Part shown: positions 27,021-34,779 of the stretch, one piece after another
Position numbering within the stretch: position 1 is the first letter of the stretch
Layout of the letters: each line of letters starts with the position of its first letter
Source of the DNA: Lachnospiraceae bacterium
Lineage (GTDB): Bacteria > Bacillota > Clostridia > Lachnospirales > Lachnospiraceae
Length of the DNA stretch: 64,000 bases
Direction of reading: 5' to 3'
Assembly: GCA_910575835.1 (NCBI GenBank)
Contig: CAJTGB010000001.1
Coordinates: 62,001 to 126,000, forward strand
Program-made: the position numbers and the translations under genes
Notes under the pieces: generated by a model
What the model saw: only the letters and a program-made list of their open reading frames with translations
Database searches by the model: none
What the model was told of the DNA's origin: nothing

Positions 27021-28248
27021 CTGTAAGGTTTAGAAAATTCAATGTAAAAGTGGTTCCTGCGTCTAAACTGCTGGTTACGGAAATGGTTCCGCCGTGAGCC
27101 TCTACAATAGATTTAGCCAACGGTAGCCCCAAACCAATTCCGTGAACATCCGAAGAAAAACGACTGCGGTAAAACCGTTTGAAAATATTATACAGATCTT
27201 CCGGGTGTATTCCTTTTCCATCATCGGAAATTTCAATTTGTGTCATCAAGGGGGATTGGCTCCACTTTACTCCGATATGACCGCCGTTCTCTGTATGCTC
27301 CAAAGCATTTTTCACAATATTTCCGATAGCTTCCGATACCCATAGAGCATCACATGATAAAACAACATCTTTTTTGCCAGAAAGCGTAATTGTTTTATGT
27401 TCCCGTTCTGCCCAGGTTTCAAAGCGTTCCAGAACATCCTGCATCAGAACAGAAAGATTTTCCGGTGCCTTTTCCATCTGGATAATTCCTGCGTCCAGCC
27501 GCGCCAGTTTTAGTAAGGTGTAAATCACATCTTCCATCCGCTTGATCTCTCTTTGAGATTTTTCGGTGAAGCTGCTCACGGTTGCAGCATCATCTTTATG
27601 GCTCTCCATAATCTCATGGTACATTTTTAAGGCAGACAGCGGTGTTTTCATCTGATGTGATACATCCGAAATAATGTCCTGCAAAAATTCTTTGGTCTGT
27701 CGCTCGTTCTCGGCATGAGCAGAGAGGATAGCCGCCATTTCATTTATGTCATGAAAAAGACTATACCAGTCCCCAGCCTGGGAACATTCGATGCGCGACG
27801 TAGTATTGCCATCAAGAAATTGGCGGATGGTATTTTCGGCGTTATTGAAAGCCTTGTGCTGGCGGCGGAAATAGAGAAACAGCGATAAGTAGATTGCCCC
27901 GAACAGGAAAACCAACAGCAGAAATACGAAAAGCATCGCCTGATTTCGGTATGACTGGACAGCGGGCAGAAAACGCATGGAAACTGTTTCATCATATCCA
28001 ATAGAAGCCAAAGCCTCCCTGCCACATTCTATATCATTCTCGTTTGGCAGCGAAGTAAAAGCGGAGATTGACAGCTCGTTTTCATTGTTCATCAAATGGC
28101 CCGCGACACCATAATCATGGAGCAATAATTCCTGCTGAAAATTTTTTGCCAGAAGTGTGGCAATCCCTCCTGCAAAGAGAAAGGAAACGAGGCAGATAGC
28201 AGTAACAGCGATTAACAGTGTCTTTGTTTCTTTCCCTAATTTGCCCAT
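27013..28248 (-). CDS. Sensor histidine kinase with extracellular loop
   Basis: 411 residues from MGKLGKETKT (preceded by GAGGGCGG). Helix 1 (about 11-33), an outside region of roughly 65 residues, helix 2 (about 105-127), HAMP-like linker, H box SDVSHQMKTPLSAL with His198, and ATPase motifs NIVKNALEHTENGG, DDGKGIHPED and GIGLGLPLAKS. It follows the regulator gene with ten bases between. Paralogue of the kinase at 4797, which lacks the outside loop. Confidence 0.9.
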   Translation of the reverse strand: MGKLGKETKTLLIAVTAICLVSFLFAGGIATLLAKNFQQELLLHDYGVAGHLMNNENELSISAFTSLPNENDIECGREALASIGYDETVSMRFLPAVQSYRNQAMLFVFLLLVFLFGAIYLSLFLYFRRQHKAFNNAENTIRQFLDGNTTSRIECSQAGDWYSLFHDINEMAAILSAHAENERQTKEFLQDIISDVSHQMKTPLSALKMYHEIMESHKDDAATVSSFTEKSQREIKRMEDVIYTLLKLARLDAGIIQMEKAPENLSVLMQDVLERFETWAEREHKTITLSGKKDVVLSCDALWVSEAIGNIVKNALEHTENGGHIGVKWSQSPLMTQIEISDDGKGIHPEDLYNIFKRFYRSRFSSDVHGIGLGLPLAKSIVEAHGGTISVTSSLDAGTTFTLNFLNLTDE

Positions 28249-28258
28249 AAATCCGCCC

Positions 28259-28942
28259 TCACTCAACAACCCACTTATATCCAATTCCCCGTTCGGTCAG
28301 CAGATATTGGGGCGCATTTGGTGTATCTTCAATTTTGTTTCGTAGCCGCCGGATATAAACGGATAAAGTATTATCATCTACAAAATTCCCGTTGCCATCC
28401 CACATCCGGTCTAAAATCATTTCCCGTGGCATGAGATGATTAGGATTTTGCATGAACAGGCACAAAAGTTTGTATTCTACCAGAGGCAGGTCAATCGGCT
28501 CGCCATTTTTCCAAACAAGCCTTTCGGCGGTATCTATACGAATACCATTCGCCTCCAAGATTGCCTCTGCTTTAGAAAATTGTAGAGAGCGCCGAAGAAG
28601 TGCTTTAATTCTGGAAAGCAGCTCATTGAGTTTGAAGGGCTTTGTGATGTAATCATCCCCGCCCATGTCAAGGCCCTTAACAATGCTGATTTCCTGATCG
28701 GACGCAGTTAAAAATATAATCGGGATAGTTGAATTGCTACGCACCTCTTTACAAATATCGAAGCCGGTTCCATCTGGTAGTGTAACATCCAGAAGTAACA
28801 AATCGTAAGCATTTTGTTTGAATAGTTCTAATGCCTTTTTTATAGTCCGGGCATTATCCACGGTATATCCGCTGGTTTCCAAAGTATATTGCAAGCCATC
28901 AATCAGACTTAAATCATCTTCAACATAAAGTATCTTCTGCAT
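28259..28942 (-). CDS. OmpR-family response regulator
   Basis: Receiver with VEDD at 7-10, Asp52 (LDVTLPDG) and Lys101 (TKPF), then a winged helix ending LLTERGIGYKWVVE. 227 residues, complete. First gene of the RR-HK-ATPase-permease block on the minus strand; its start overlaps the end of a small helix-turn-helix gene by 23 bases, so the two are coupled. Paralogue of the regulator at 4102. Confidence 0.92.
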   Translation of the reverse strand: MQKILYVEDDLSLIDGLQYTLETSGYTVDNARTIKKALELFKQNAYDLLLLDVTLPDGTGFDICKEVRSNSTIPIIFLTASDQEISIVKGLDMGGDDYITKPFKLNELLSRIKALLRRSLQFSKAEAILEANGIRIDTAERLVWKNGEPIDLPLVEYKLLCLFMQNPNHLMPREMILDRMWDGNGNFVDDNTLSVYIRRLRNKIEDTPNAPQYLLTERGIGYKWVVE

Positions 28943-29123
28943 TTTTTAGCTTCCTTCCTTGTTTTGTCCTACCGTCTATCGGCTTTTCCGCGTTTTTCGG
29001 GATTAACCAGATTGTTCCCATTTTTATGGCTCCGAGAATACGGCCAGAGGAACAATAATAATTTATCCAGCGGGGCGTTACGCCCCATATTTCACTTGCT
29101 TCTTTCAGCGTCATATAGTCCAT
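28920..29123 (-). CDS. Small MerR/excisionase-like DNA-binding protein
   Basis: 67 residues from MDYMTLKEASEIWGVTPRWI, with a winged-helix pattern (KEASEIWGVTPRWINYYCSSGRI, then GTIWLIPKNAEKP). The start has GGAGG eight bases upstream. It leads the RR-HK-ABC operon and may regulate it, or be a helper for DNA excision as similar proteins are in mobile elements. Confidence 0.75.
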   Translation of the reverse strand: MDYMTLKEASEIWGVTPRWINYYCSSGRILGAIKMGTIWLIPKNAEKPIDGRTKQGRKLKNAEDTLC

Positions 29124-29240
29124 ATCTGCACCTCCAAACTCATTATAGTTCGTTTTCTCGAATAATACAAGACACATGGACAGCTTTTTAGTAGCTACGC
29201 AGAGTAGCCGCTAAAAAGCTACGCTCAAATCATTTTGAAT

Positions 29241-29275
29241 ACCTCACATTCACAGTACAATACTATATGTGAGGT
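29241..29275. promoter_or_regulatory. Inverted repeat upstream of the XRE gene
   Basis: ACCTCACAT and ATGTGAGGT are perfect 9-base arms 17 bases apart, ending nine bases before the GTG start of the XRE gene. Likely an autoregulatory operator; it also lies between two divergent genes. Confidence 0.5.
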
Positions 29276-29283
29276 GACGGAGC

Positions 29284-29630
29284 GTGGCTAAAAAAAGCAA
29301 CAGACCGTTTATTACTTCGGTTCCTCGCATCGGCGTGCAAGAGAAAAACGGGAATACACCCGTGAGCAGATTGCTGAACGGGCGGGAATTAGTCCTCGTT
29401 TTGTTTCTGCGATAGAGAATGACCGTCGTAAGCCAAGTTTGGATGTACTAATTCGTCTTGTTCATGCTATTGGAACATCCTTTGATGAAGTGCTTATGCC
29501 GCAGACAATTTCAGAGGAATATACCGCCGATAGGATTAAACGTCTTATTACCCAGTGTAGCCAGCGAGATCAGGAACTTGTACTGGCACTTATTGACCAA
29601 ATGCTGGATAGTAAAGAGGAGAAGCAGTGA
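29284..29630 (+). pseudogene. XRE-family regulator broken by a one-base deletion
   Basis: From GTG 29284 the frame reads MAKKSNRPF and then shifts: the rest of the protein (YYFGSSHRRAREKREYTREQ, then IAERAGISPRFVSAIENDRRKP and a C-terminal dimer part) is in the next frame. Restoring one T to the TTT at 29308-29310 gives a continuous 116-residue regulator. As it stands only the C-terminal part from TTG 29439 could be made, without the DNA-binding helix. Confidence 0.75.
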
Positions 29631-29668
29631 CACGGGTATGAATTTATTCACCTGTGTTACTGCTTTTT
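29623..29668 (+). terminator. Rho-independent terminator
   Basis: AGCAGTGACACGGGT pairs with ACCTGTGTTACTGCT, followed by TTTTTGT. The stem starts inside the last codons of the XRE gene. Confidence 0.8.
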
Positions 29669-30015
29669 GTAATATGATGGAAATGTTGAATTTGTGAGCA
29701 ATCTAAAGAAAATTGAGTATCTGCGACCTTTTTTGCAAGCAATGGAAAGGAATATCCTTTCCTGCTTGTTGGGGCGTTCCCCAAACCCCCGGCCCGACAT
29801 AGAATGTGCGGGCCGAACACCACGCGAGCGTGGTGGCTTGCGCGTCCTTTTGGACGCTTCCATGCCAGGGGCATAGCAAAAGCCGGAAACGGGGTCAAGG
29901 GTAAAATAAATGCGCTACGCGCACCCCTGACGCCGCTTCCGGCCTTTGCTTTTTGGCAATAGGGCAAACTGGTTTTTACAGCCTTGGCCGCATTGATTTT
30001 GGGGAGTTTTTTCAT
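29657..30015 (-). CDS. Uncertain GC-rich open frame after PcfB
   Basis: Its ATG overlaps the PcfB stop (ATGA), and the first ~30 residues (MKKLPKINAAKAVKTSLPYC) look plausible. The rest is rich in Arg, Pro and Gly and crosses an inverted repeat (TTGGGG-CGTT-CCCCAA, 29768-29783) that resembles transfer-origin DNA of such elements, so the true gene may be shorter or absent. Confidence 0.3.
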
Positions 30016-30494
30016 CGCGCCACCTCCTGTTGCTTATTCCTGGACAGGGATTGCGCCATCTTTTTAACGACTTCCTGAAGCTGCACAAGCTGGCGGCGAA
30101 TGGAGGGTTTGGCCTGGGTCTGATGCTTGACTACCTTGCCGGAGTATTCCGCAAAGGCAGCAGTCAGCGCGTCCGCGTCCTTTGACTTGAAGAACACCAG
30201 ATAGCGGGGCGGCTGACTTGTTGTGTCCTTTTTCAGTGCAAAATCCACGCCGTATTTCCGGGCCACACGTTCAAAGGACTTAATATTTCCGTCGGTCACT
30301 TCGATATTGGAAACACCCGCGCCCTGCCGGACAAGGTGCTTCACACTCTGTTTGCCCCGATAGATTTTCGGGTTTTTCTGGCTTTTCTCCATTTCAGCCA
30401 GGGCTTTGGTTATGGCCTTTTTCAGCAGATCAGCGGTCAGCTTTCCCGCCTTGACGCTGATTGCCACGGTCTTTCGTTCCATTTCTTCCTGCAT
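30012..30494 (-). CDS. PcfB family protein
   Basis: 160-residue protein of the PcfB/DUF3801 family, which accompanies the coupling protein in conjugative plasmids and Tn1549-like elements. Seen: VAISVKAGKLTADLLKKAI, the basic region QKNPKIYRGKQSVKHLVRQG and the conserved VTDGNIKSFERVARKYGVDF. In intact elements a VirD4-type coupling gene follows; it is missing here. Confidence 0.85.
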   Translation of the reverse strand: MQEEMERKTVAISVKAGKLTADLLKKAITKALAEMEKSQKNPKIYRGKQSVKHLVRQGAGVSNIEVTDGNIKSFERVARKYGVDFALKKDTTSQPPRYLVFFKSKDADALTAAFAEYSGKVVKHQTQAKPSIRRQLVQLQEVVKKMAQSLSRNKQQEVAR

Positions 30495-30597
30495 TGGGCG
30501 ATTCCTCCTTTCCGGCAGGGTGGAAGTGGAAAAGGGGAACGGCTAAGGCGGCACCACCAGCCGATGCAGCAGGAAGCGCATCAGCCGGTGGAGATTA

Positions 30598-30948
30598 TCA
30601 ACAGCCCTCCTCATGGCCCTGGCTCCTGATTTTCAGAATACCGTCCAATGTGGTGGCCGTAATGCCGAGGCGCTGCGCTACGGCAATATCATTTTTTACG
30701 GCTTCGTCCACTTCCTCGCCGCAGACAATCAGGACATGGCTGCGACGCAGCAGTTCCCGCGCCATATCAATCCCGTCCTTGTGTTCGGCGGGGACTGTAT
30801 CATTCAGAAAATGCGGCAGATACAGGATCGGGCAAATCGGGGTAAAACCGGCCAGATAAACCTTGCGGCAATAAACCGCTGCCTGGTCGGTGTCGGTAAA
30901 TTCCTGGCCGCTCCAGGCGGCAGAAATATATGCAAAAGGTTTTTTCAC
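30598..30948 (-). CDS. DUF7768/DUF4406-like nucleotide-sugar-type protein
   Basis: 116 residues from GTG 30948 (KKPFAYISAAWSGQ), chosen because AAAGGAG lies nine bases upstream. The pattern YISAAWSG ... AAVYCRKVYLAGFTPICPIL ... MARELLRRSHVLIVCGEEVDE is that of the deoxyribosyltransferase-like small proteins found between repA and pcfB in Tn1549-like elements. Function unproven. Confidence 0.72.
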   Translation of the reverse strand: MKKPFAYISAAWSGQEFTDTDQAAVYCRKVYLAGFTPICPILYLPHFLNDTVPAEHKDGIDMARELLRRSHVLIVCGEEVDEAVKNDIAVAQRLGITATTLDGILKIRSQGHEEGC

Positions 30949-31125
30949 GGGGGTTGCTCCTTTCTTCGGCAGTATGCCGAGTGGCAAATGTCCGTCCCCG
31001 TGTCAAGAATAAAATGAACGCGCACCGTGCGCGTTCTTGACACAGTGCCGTTCATTTACAGTTTGGTAGTTAAGGCGGGCCGGATAAGACCGGCTCGCCA
31101 CCCTTATTTGAGTATAAAAAAACAG

Positions 31126-32031
31126 TTACCCGCTGCCGTAGAGGTCGTGATTGACCAGGGCAGTAAAGTAACTGCTTATGGTGGTAGGCGCATTGTAAAG
31201 CGAGGTCAGGAGGTATGCGCGGATATTCCGAACCTTTGTCGTGTTCTCCCGCAAGCTGCTTATCACATACTCGATATGTTCCGAGTCCAGCTTGAGCAAC
31301 CGGCTTCTTACAACCTCCTTTGGGAAGTCCTCGCCCCCAATGCGTATCATTTTTCGAGTGCTGCATACCGTGTCTACCAGGATTTCCAGAATTTCATCCA
31401 GTATGTCCCTGTCATAGCCGAGTTTCTGGCAAAGATGGTCATACTCGATATTCTCTTTCAAAATCTCCCGATAGGCCCGCATCGTATCCATCGTATCAGC
31501 CGCCGTAGGCGGTCTATCTTCCGGGGGCCTTGCCGCCGGATAGTTAGATGGATCAGTATCACTCAAATCAGTCTTATTCTTATCAGTATTGATTGTGTCC
31601 GATTTTCGGAAGTCAAGAGTTCCGCTTTCGGGAAGTGCAGACTTCCGTTTTTCGGAAGTCTTGACTTCCTCTTTCCGAGTGAAGTTCTTGACATAGATTT
31701 TAGTGGGTCGGCCCTGGCCCTGCTTCCTGCGCTCAATCAGGCCCACCTTATCCAGTTCGGTAAAGAGTGCCACCGCCTTGTTATGGCCGCAGCACATCGC
31801 GTCCATCGCTTCCTCCAGGGTAAAGTAGATGAATACCCGGTTTTGTTCGTCCAACCAGCCGTTGCGTATGGACAGCCCCATACGGTCTAACATCAGGCCG
31901 TACAGGATTTTTGCGTCTGCTGTCATTCGCCGGAAGCCGGGGTCGGTAAACAAAACCTTTGGAATCCGATAAAAGGTGTATTGCTCTGCCTCGGCTCCAT
32001 AGAAGTAATCCAATGCACCCGGCTCGGCCAT
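31126..32031 (-). CDS. repA: RepA N-domain replication initiator
   Basis: 301 residues from MAEPGALDYFYGAEAEQYTF (GGAGG seven bases upstream). The RepA_N domain fills the first ~125 residues: YRIPKVLFTDPGFRRMTADA, YGLMLDRMGLSIRNGW, DEQNRVFIYFTLEEAMDAM, GLIERRKQGQGRPTKIYV. The C-terminal half has the DnaB/DnaD-like helices common to these proteins. In Tn1549-like elements it supports autonomous replication of the excised circle. Confidence 0.88.
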   Translation of the reverse strand: MAEPGALDYFYGAEAEQYTFYRIPKVLFTDPGFRRMTADAKILYGLMLDRMGLSIRNGWLDEQNRVFIYFTLEEAMDAMCCGHNKAVALFTELDKVGLIERRKQGQGRPTKIYVKNFTRKEEVKTSEKRKSALPESGTLDFRKSDTINTDKNKTDLSDTDPSNYPAARPPEDRPPTAADTMDTMRAYREILKENIEYDHLCQKLGYDRDILDEILEILVDTVCSTRKMIRIGGEDFPKEVVRSRLLKLDSEHIEYVISSLRENTTKVRNIRAYLLTSLYNAPTTISSYFTALVNHDLYGSG

Positions 32032-32064
32032 GTTCTCGCCTCCTTTGTCCTTGAATTTACAAAA

Positions 32065-32096
32065 CAAAAGGTGCTGCCCGAACGCAACACCTTTTG
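32065..32096 (-). promoter_or_regulatory. Hairpin in the repA leader
   Basis: CAAAAGGTG and CACCTTTTG form perfect 9-base arms around a 14-base loop, 34 bases before the repA start. Could be an attenuator or simply the terminator of something now lost. Confidence 0.45.
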
Positions 32097-32289
32097 AAAT
32101 CTTTTGCGCCAGAAACGGCGTAGTTATGCGGTTTTTTGATGATAAACCCTACAATTTAGCGGCGGCCTGTCTGTGTGTATTTATTGATTGGTGGAGGGTA
32201 TCCCTATGGCTAGTTTGCTTTGCGATTATTATTTATACGGTATGAAAACCGATTATTATGAAACAGAAAGCGTGGCACAGCCACCTGAA

Positions 32290-32358
32290 AATCACGCCGG
32301 ATTCCCCGGACTACATCAAAAGCGTTATCAGCGTTGGTTATAAATTTGAAGTGCCGTA
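32290..32358 (+). pseudogene. Last 22 codons of a response regulator
   Basis: The sequence reads LKITPDSPDYIKSVISVGYK then FEVP and TAA. It is nearly identical to the end of the wHTH gene at 45570-46013. Upstream sequence does not continue the gene. A terminator follows (32361-32403). Confidence 0.7.
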
Positions 32359-32360
32359 AC

Positions 32361-32403
32361 AAAGGCCACAAGGTAAGTCTCTGCTTGCCCTGTGGCCTTT
32401 ATT
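32361..32403 (+). terminator. Rho-independent terminator
   Basis: AAAGGCCACAAGG / CCTGTGGCCTTT stem with TTATT after it, three bases past the regulator remnant. Confidence 0.7.
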
Positions 32404-32411
32404 AGATACGG

Positions 32412-32760
32412 TAGGTGGTGAAGGAACATTAGGAGACTTTACAGCTTGTGCTGCAAGGAAAAATTATCCCGAACATTTCTTCCCCAAATGCCTCTGTTGC
32501 TGGCTTTCTATGATATATTCGGGATAATCAGACTTTCGGTATAACCATTTAGCGGCAACCCGGAAAAGCCTGCAAAAACAAAAAAAACTTGGTACATTCT
32601 CATATCACCCATATATTATTCTACATTTCGGGTTAAGTTATGAGAACGAAAATAATTTTATGTTTTAGTAGTATTTTATTTCGTCAAACACTGGGTATAA
32701 TGTAAATTAGGAATTTCTTAATATTCTCGCATGCAGAAAATAGCACATACTACACACCCA
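32412..32760. repeat. Copy 2 of the 12617-13324 segment, XRE gene deleted
   Basis: Near-identical to 12617-12791 joined directly to 13152-13324; the 360-base XRE-containing part is missing at the CTTGG junction near 32587. At its right end it runs into a truncated permease gene where copy 1 runs into a VanR-like receiver. Confidence 0.85.
32463..32546 (+). repeat. Second solo copy of the RIT-element end
   Basis: Same 84-base unit as 12668-12751 (two mismatches seen), inside duplicated segment copy 2. Confidence 0.75.
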
Positions 32761-33398
32761 AAATCCTTTCCATCCTGTGCGTTGCGATTGCCGCTCCGAT
32801 TTTTTCAAATGAATATCAAACGGGAGCCGACAGTATCCTGCGTGCAACAAAACACGGGCGTACTCGGTTAGCAATTACAAAGATTTCTGCATCAAGTACA
32901 ATTTTCGTTTTAACCTTTATTTTTGGAATAACGATTCATTTACTGATTTTGAACATGGCTTTCGGAACAGAGTGCTTAAAAACTTCGTTTCAAATGCTTT
33001 TCTCTGTCATAAATCTATCCAATATCAATTTGGGACAGTTAGAAATAGTTTTGACATTGGTGGGATTACTTTCTATGTTAGCAAGCATTAGCTGTACACT
33101 ATTTCTGTCCGCAAAATGTAAAGATTCTTTGACTGCGTTATTGGTTTCACTTGTTATTGTTCTTCTGCCAATATTTGCCTATACTGCATTGGGCGCATCA
33201 TGGATTTCTTGTATTTTGCCATCGGCAGGAATTGGGTTGCAGAATAACTTTCTCTACCAGCTTGCAAATTTTAACTACCTGCATATTGGAGGAATGAGTT
33301 TTTGGACGCCTTATGTAATATTGATTTCAGCAGTGATTGAGATTTCCATATTTCTGTTTTTGACGGTTCGGACTTATTGTAAGCATCAAGTTGCTTAA
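32761..33398 (+). pseudogene. C-terminal part of an ABC-2 type permease
   Basis: The frame is open from the duplication junction at 32761 (KILSILCVAIAAPIFSNEYQ, then TGADSILRATKHGRTRLAITK) through four to five membrane helices to TAA 33396. The sequence is typical of lantibiotic-type ABC-2 permeases with an extracytoplasmic part removed. It lacks the N-terminal half and a start codon; only a short product from ATG 32949 is possible. Confidence 0.65.
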
Positions 33399-33412
33399 TA
33401 GTTGAAAAGCTG

Positions 33413-33448
33413 CTCTACGACGGCAAAAGAAAAAAAGCCGTCGTAGAG
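33413..33448. terminator. Strong hairpin after the permease fragment
   Basis: CTCTACGACGGC and GCCGTCGTAGAG, perfect 12-base arms around an A-rich loop. Part of the repeated terminator design seen at 8453-8531. Confidence 0.7.
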
Positions 33449-33499
33449 AAGACCTATTAACATGCCTATACCACCTTTCGGCGGCTTTGATTTTTCAGA

Positions 33500-33733
33500 T
33501 TCGTGTCTGTGTCTCCTGACGAGCTCTACGAGCGCAAAGTTACCATGCAGGAGCTCCTTGCAGCAATCGCCAGTCTGCCAGACAAACAGGAAAAGCGAGT
33601 TTACGCTCACTTCATTCTTGGCATGACCCAGACGGACATTGCCAGGGTGGAAGGTGTCAGCAAAATGGCCGTGTGCTATTCCATCGAGCGGGCATTGCAG
33701 ACGATGGAAAAATTTTTGAAAAATCGTCTGTGA
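33500..33733 (+). pseudogene. C-terminal fragment of a sigma-like regulator
   Basis: Reads SVSPDELYERKVTMQELLAA, then SLPDKQEKRVYAHFILGMTQ and a region 4 helix-turn-helix (TDIARVEGVSKMAVCYSIERAL). The N-terminal part of the usual 130-150 residue protein is replaced by half of a terminator hairpin just upstream, so the gene is truncated. Confidence 0.6.
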
Positions 33734-33835
33734 TGACTTTACAGAAGTTCCAAAAATGAAATGGCTTATGAAAGGTATACAGTCTCGGGCCAACTTGGGT
33801 CTGTTGACAAAGTAGCGCCAAACGCGCCCGAAATA

Positions 33836-33956
33836 TGATATAAGCCAGTTGCTCCTGTGTTATCCCCTTGGCTTCTCTTTTGCGCTTGATCCCCAGCCCT
33901 ATATCGTGAAAATCAAACTTGCGTTCATCGCGTTCAAACTTCATGTCATCACCCAA
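33836..33956 (-). pseudogene. Truncated XRE regulator (first 40 residues)
   Basis: MGDDMKFERDERKFDFHDIG then IKRKREAKGITQEQLAYI matches the start of the XRE protein at 12805-13176, then similarity stops abruptly within the helix-turn-helix. The remaining open frame is unrelated sequence. Confidence 0.7.
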
Positions 33957-34084
33957 GGTAATTCTACATTTCAGGTGATAGTATTTGAACGATGTTTCTT
34001 TTCATGTAATAGACTGTTTAATTTCACAAACGGTACAGATTGACTGAAACACACCCAAATAATTGAGATGGATTTGAAATTTTG

Positions 34085-34140
34085 TTGACAAGTATGGCAG
34101 AAGTTATTATAATAATAAACAGAACAATATTCTGTTTATT
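34085..34140 (+). promoter_or_regulatory. tetR promoter with perfect 27-bp palindromic operator
   Basis: TTGACA (34085-34090), 17 bases, TATAAT (34108-34113), then immediately AATAAACAGAA-CAATA-TTCTGTTTATT (34114-34140), an inverted repeat with 11-base perfect arms. This is the geometry of a repressor blocking its own promoter; the TetR gene starts 18 bases later. Confidence 0.85.
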
Positions 34141-34158
34141 GCGGAGAGGTGAATTGAT

Positions 34159-34779
34159 ATGTCGAGAAAAGCTGTTTTAGAGGGTGGAAAGCGCGATGAA
34201 ATCCTAAATGCTGCGTTAGAATTATTCTTAAAAAACGGATATGAGGCTACTTCTATCCGAATGATTTTAGAACGGGTCAACGGGGAAGTCGGTATGTTTT
34301 ATCACTACTTCAATTCCAAGCAAGAAGTATTTGATAAAGCCGTCGAACTCTTTTTTAAGAAAAGCGGAGAAAGATTTTCGGCCATAATGAATAAATCCGC
34401 AAACCACATCACCCCTCGATCAAGACTGGAACAGCTATATGATTGTTACACCAACAGTATGGCAGAACTAACTCAATTAGCAAATGGCTCAATTCATTGG
34501 TCAATATTGTATGCACTACATGAACAGACTTTAGAAGCAATGCTACCTGCTTTCCAGGTAATGATACATGAATTTCTGCAAGCGGCGGGCAAGGATGACT
34601 GCTACGGCAAAGAATATCTTGCCTCTTTTCTTCTGAAAGGAATTAGCGGTTTAGTGCATGATAGAGTATTCTCTACATTGTCCCTCGAACTTAAGGCGCA
34701 GGAAACCATGGAACTCATATGCAGAACATTGCAAATTCCGCACGATATATTTGAAAGCGAAGGGAGGCATCCTCTATGA
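34159..34779 (+). CDS. TetR-family repressor
   Basis: 206 residues. N-terminal helix-turn-helix: ILNAALELFLKNGYEATSIR, then MILERVNGEVGMFYHYFNSK. The ligand domain is helical and unassigned. It directly follows a palindromic operator, and its stop overlaps the start of the acyltransferase gene (ATGA), so it very likely represses itself and that gene. Confidence 0.9.
   Translation: MSRKAVLEGGKRDEILNAALELFLKNGYEATSIRMILERVNGEVGMFYHYFNSKQEVFDKAVELFFKKSGERFSAIMNKSANHITPRSRLEQLYDCYTNSMAELTQLANGSIHWSILYALHEQTLEAMLPAFQVMIHEFLQAAGKDDCYGKEYLASFLLKGISGLVHDRVFSTLSLELKAQETMELICRTLQIPHDIFESEGRHPL

Larger units (their letters stand above)
16039..32031 (-). mobile_element. Decayed Tn1549-like integrative element
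   Basis: Read on the minus strand: RepA, DUF7768, PcfB, small proteins, a regulator/two-component/ABC cargo block, two sigma-like proteins, TnpW and a large serine recombinase. This is the ordered skeleton of a Tn1549/CTn-type conjugative element from its replication end to its recombinase end, but the coupling protein, VirB4/VirB6-like genes, relaxase and topoisomerase are gone. A group II twintron sits inside. Boundaries given are the outer genes; attachment sites were not identified. Confidence 0.7.

Noticed and set aside
31027-31890. 287-codon plus-strand open frame opposite repA
   Set aside because: Antisense shadow of RepA; no domain and no start signal, while RepA motifs are unmistakable.
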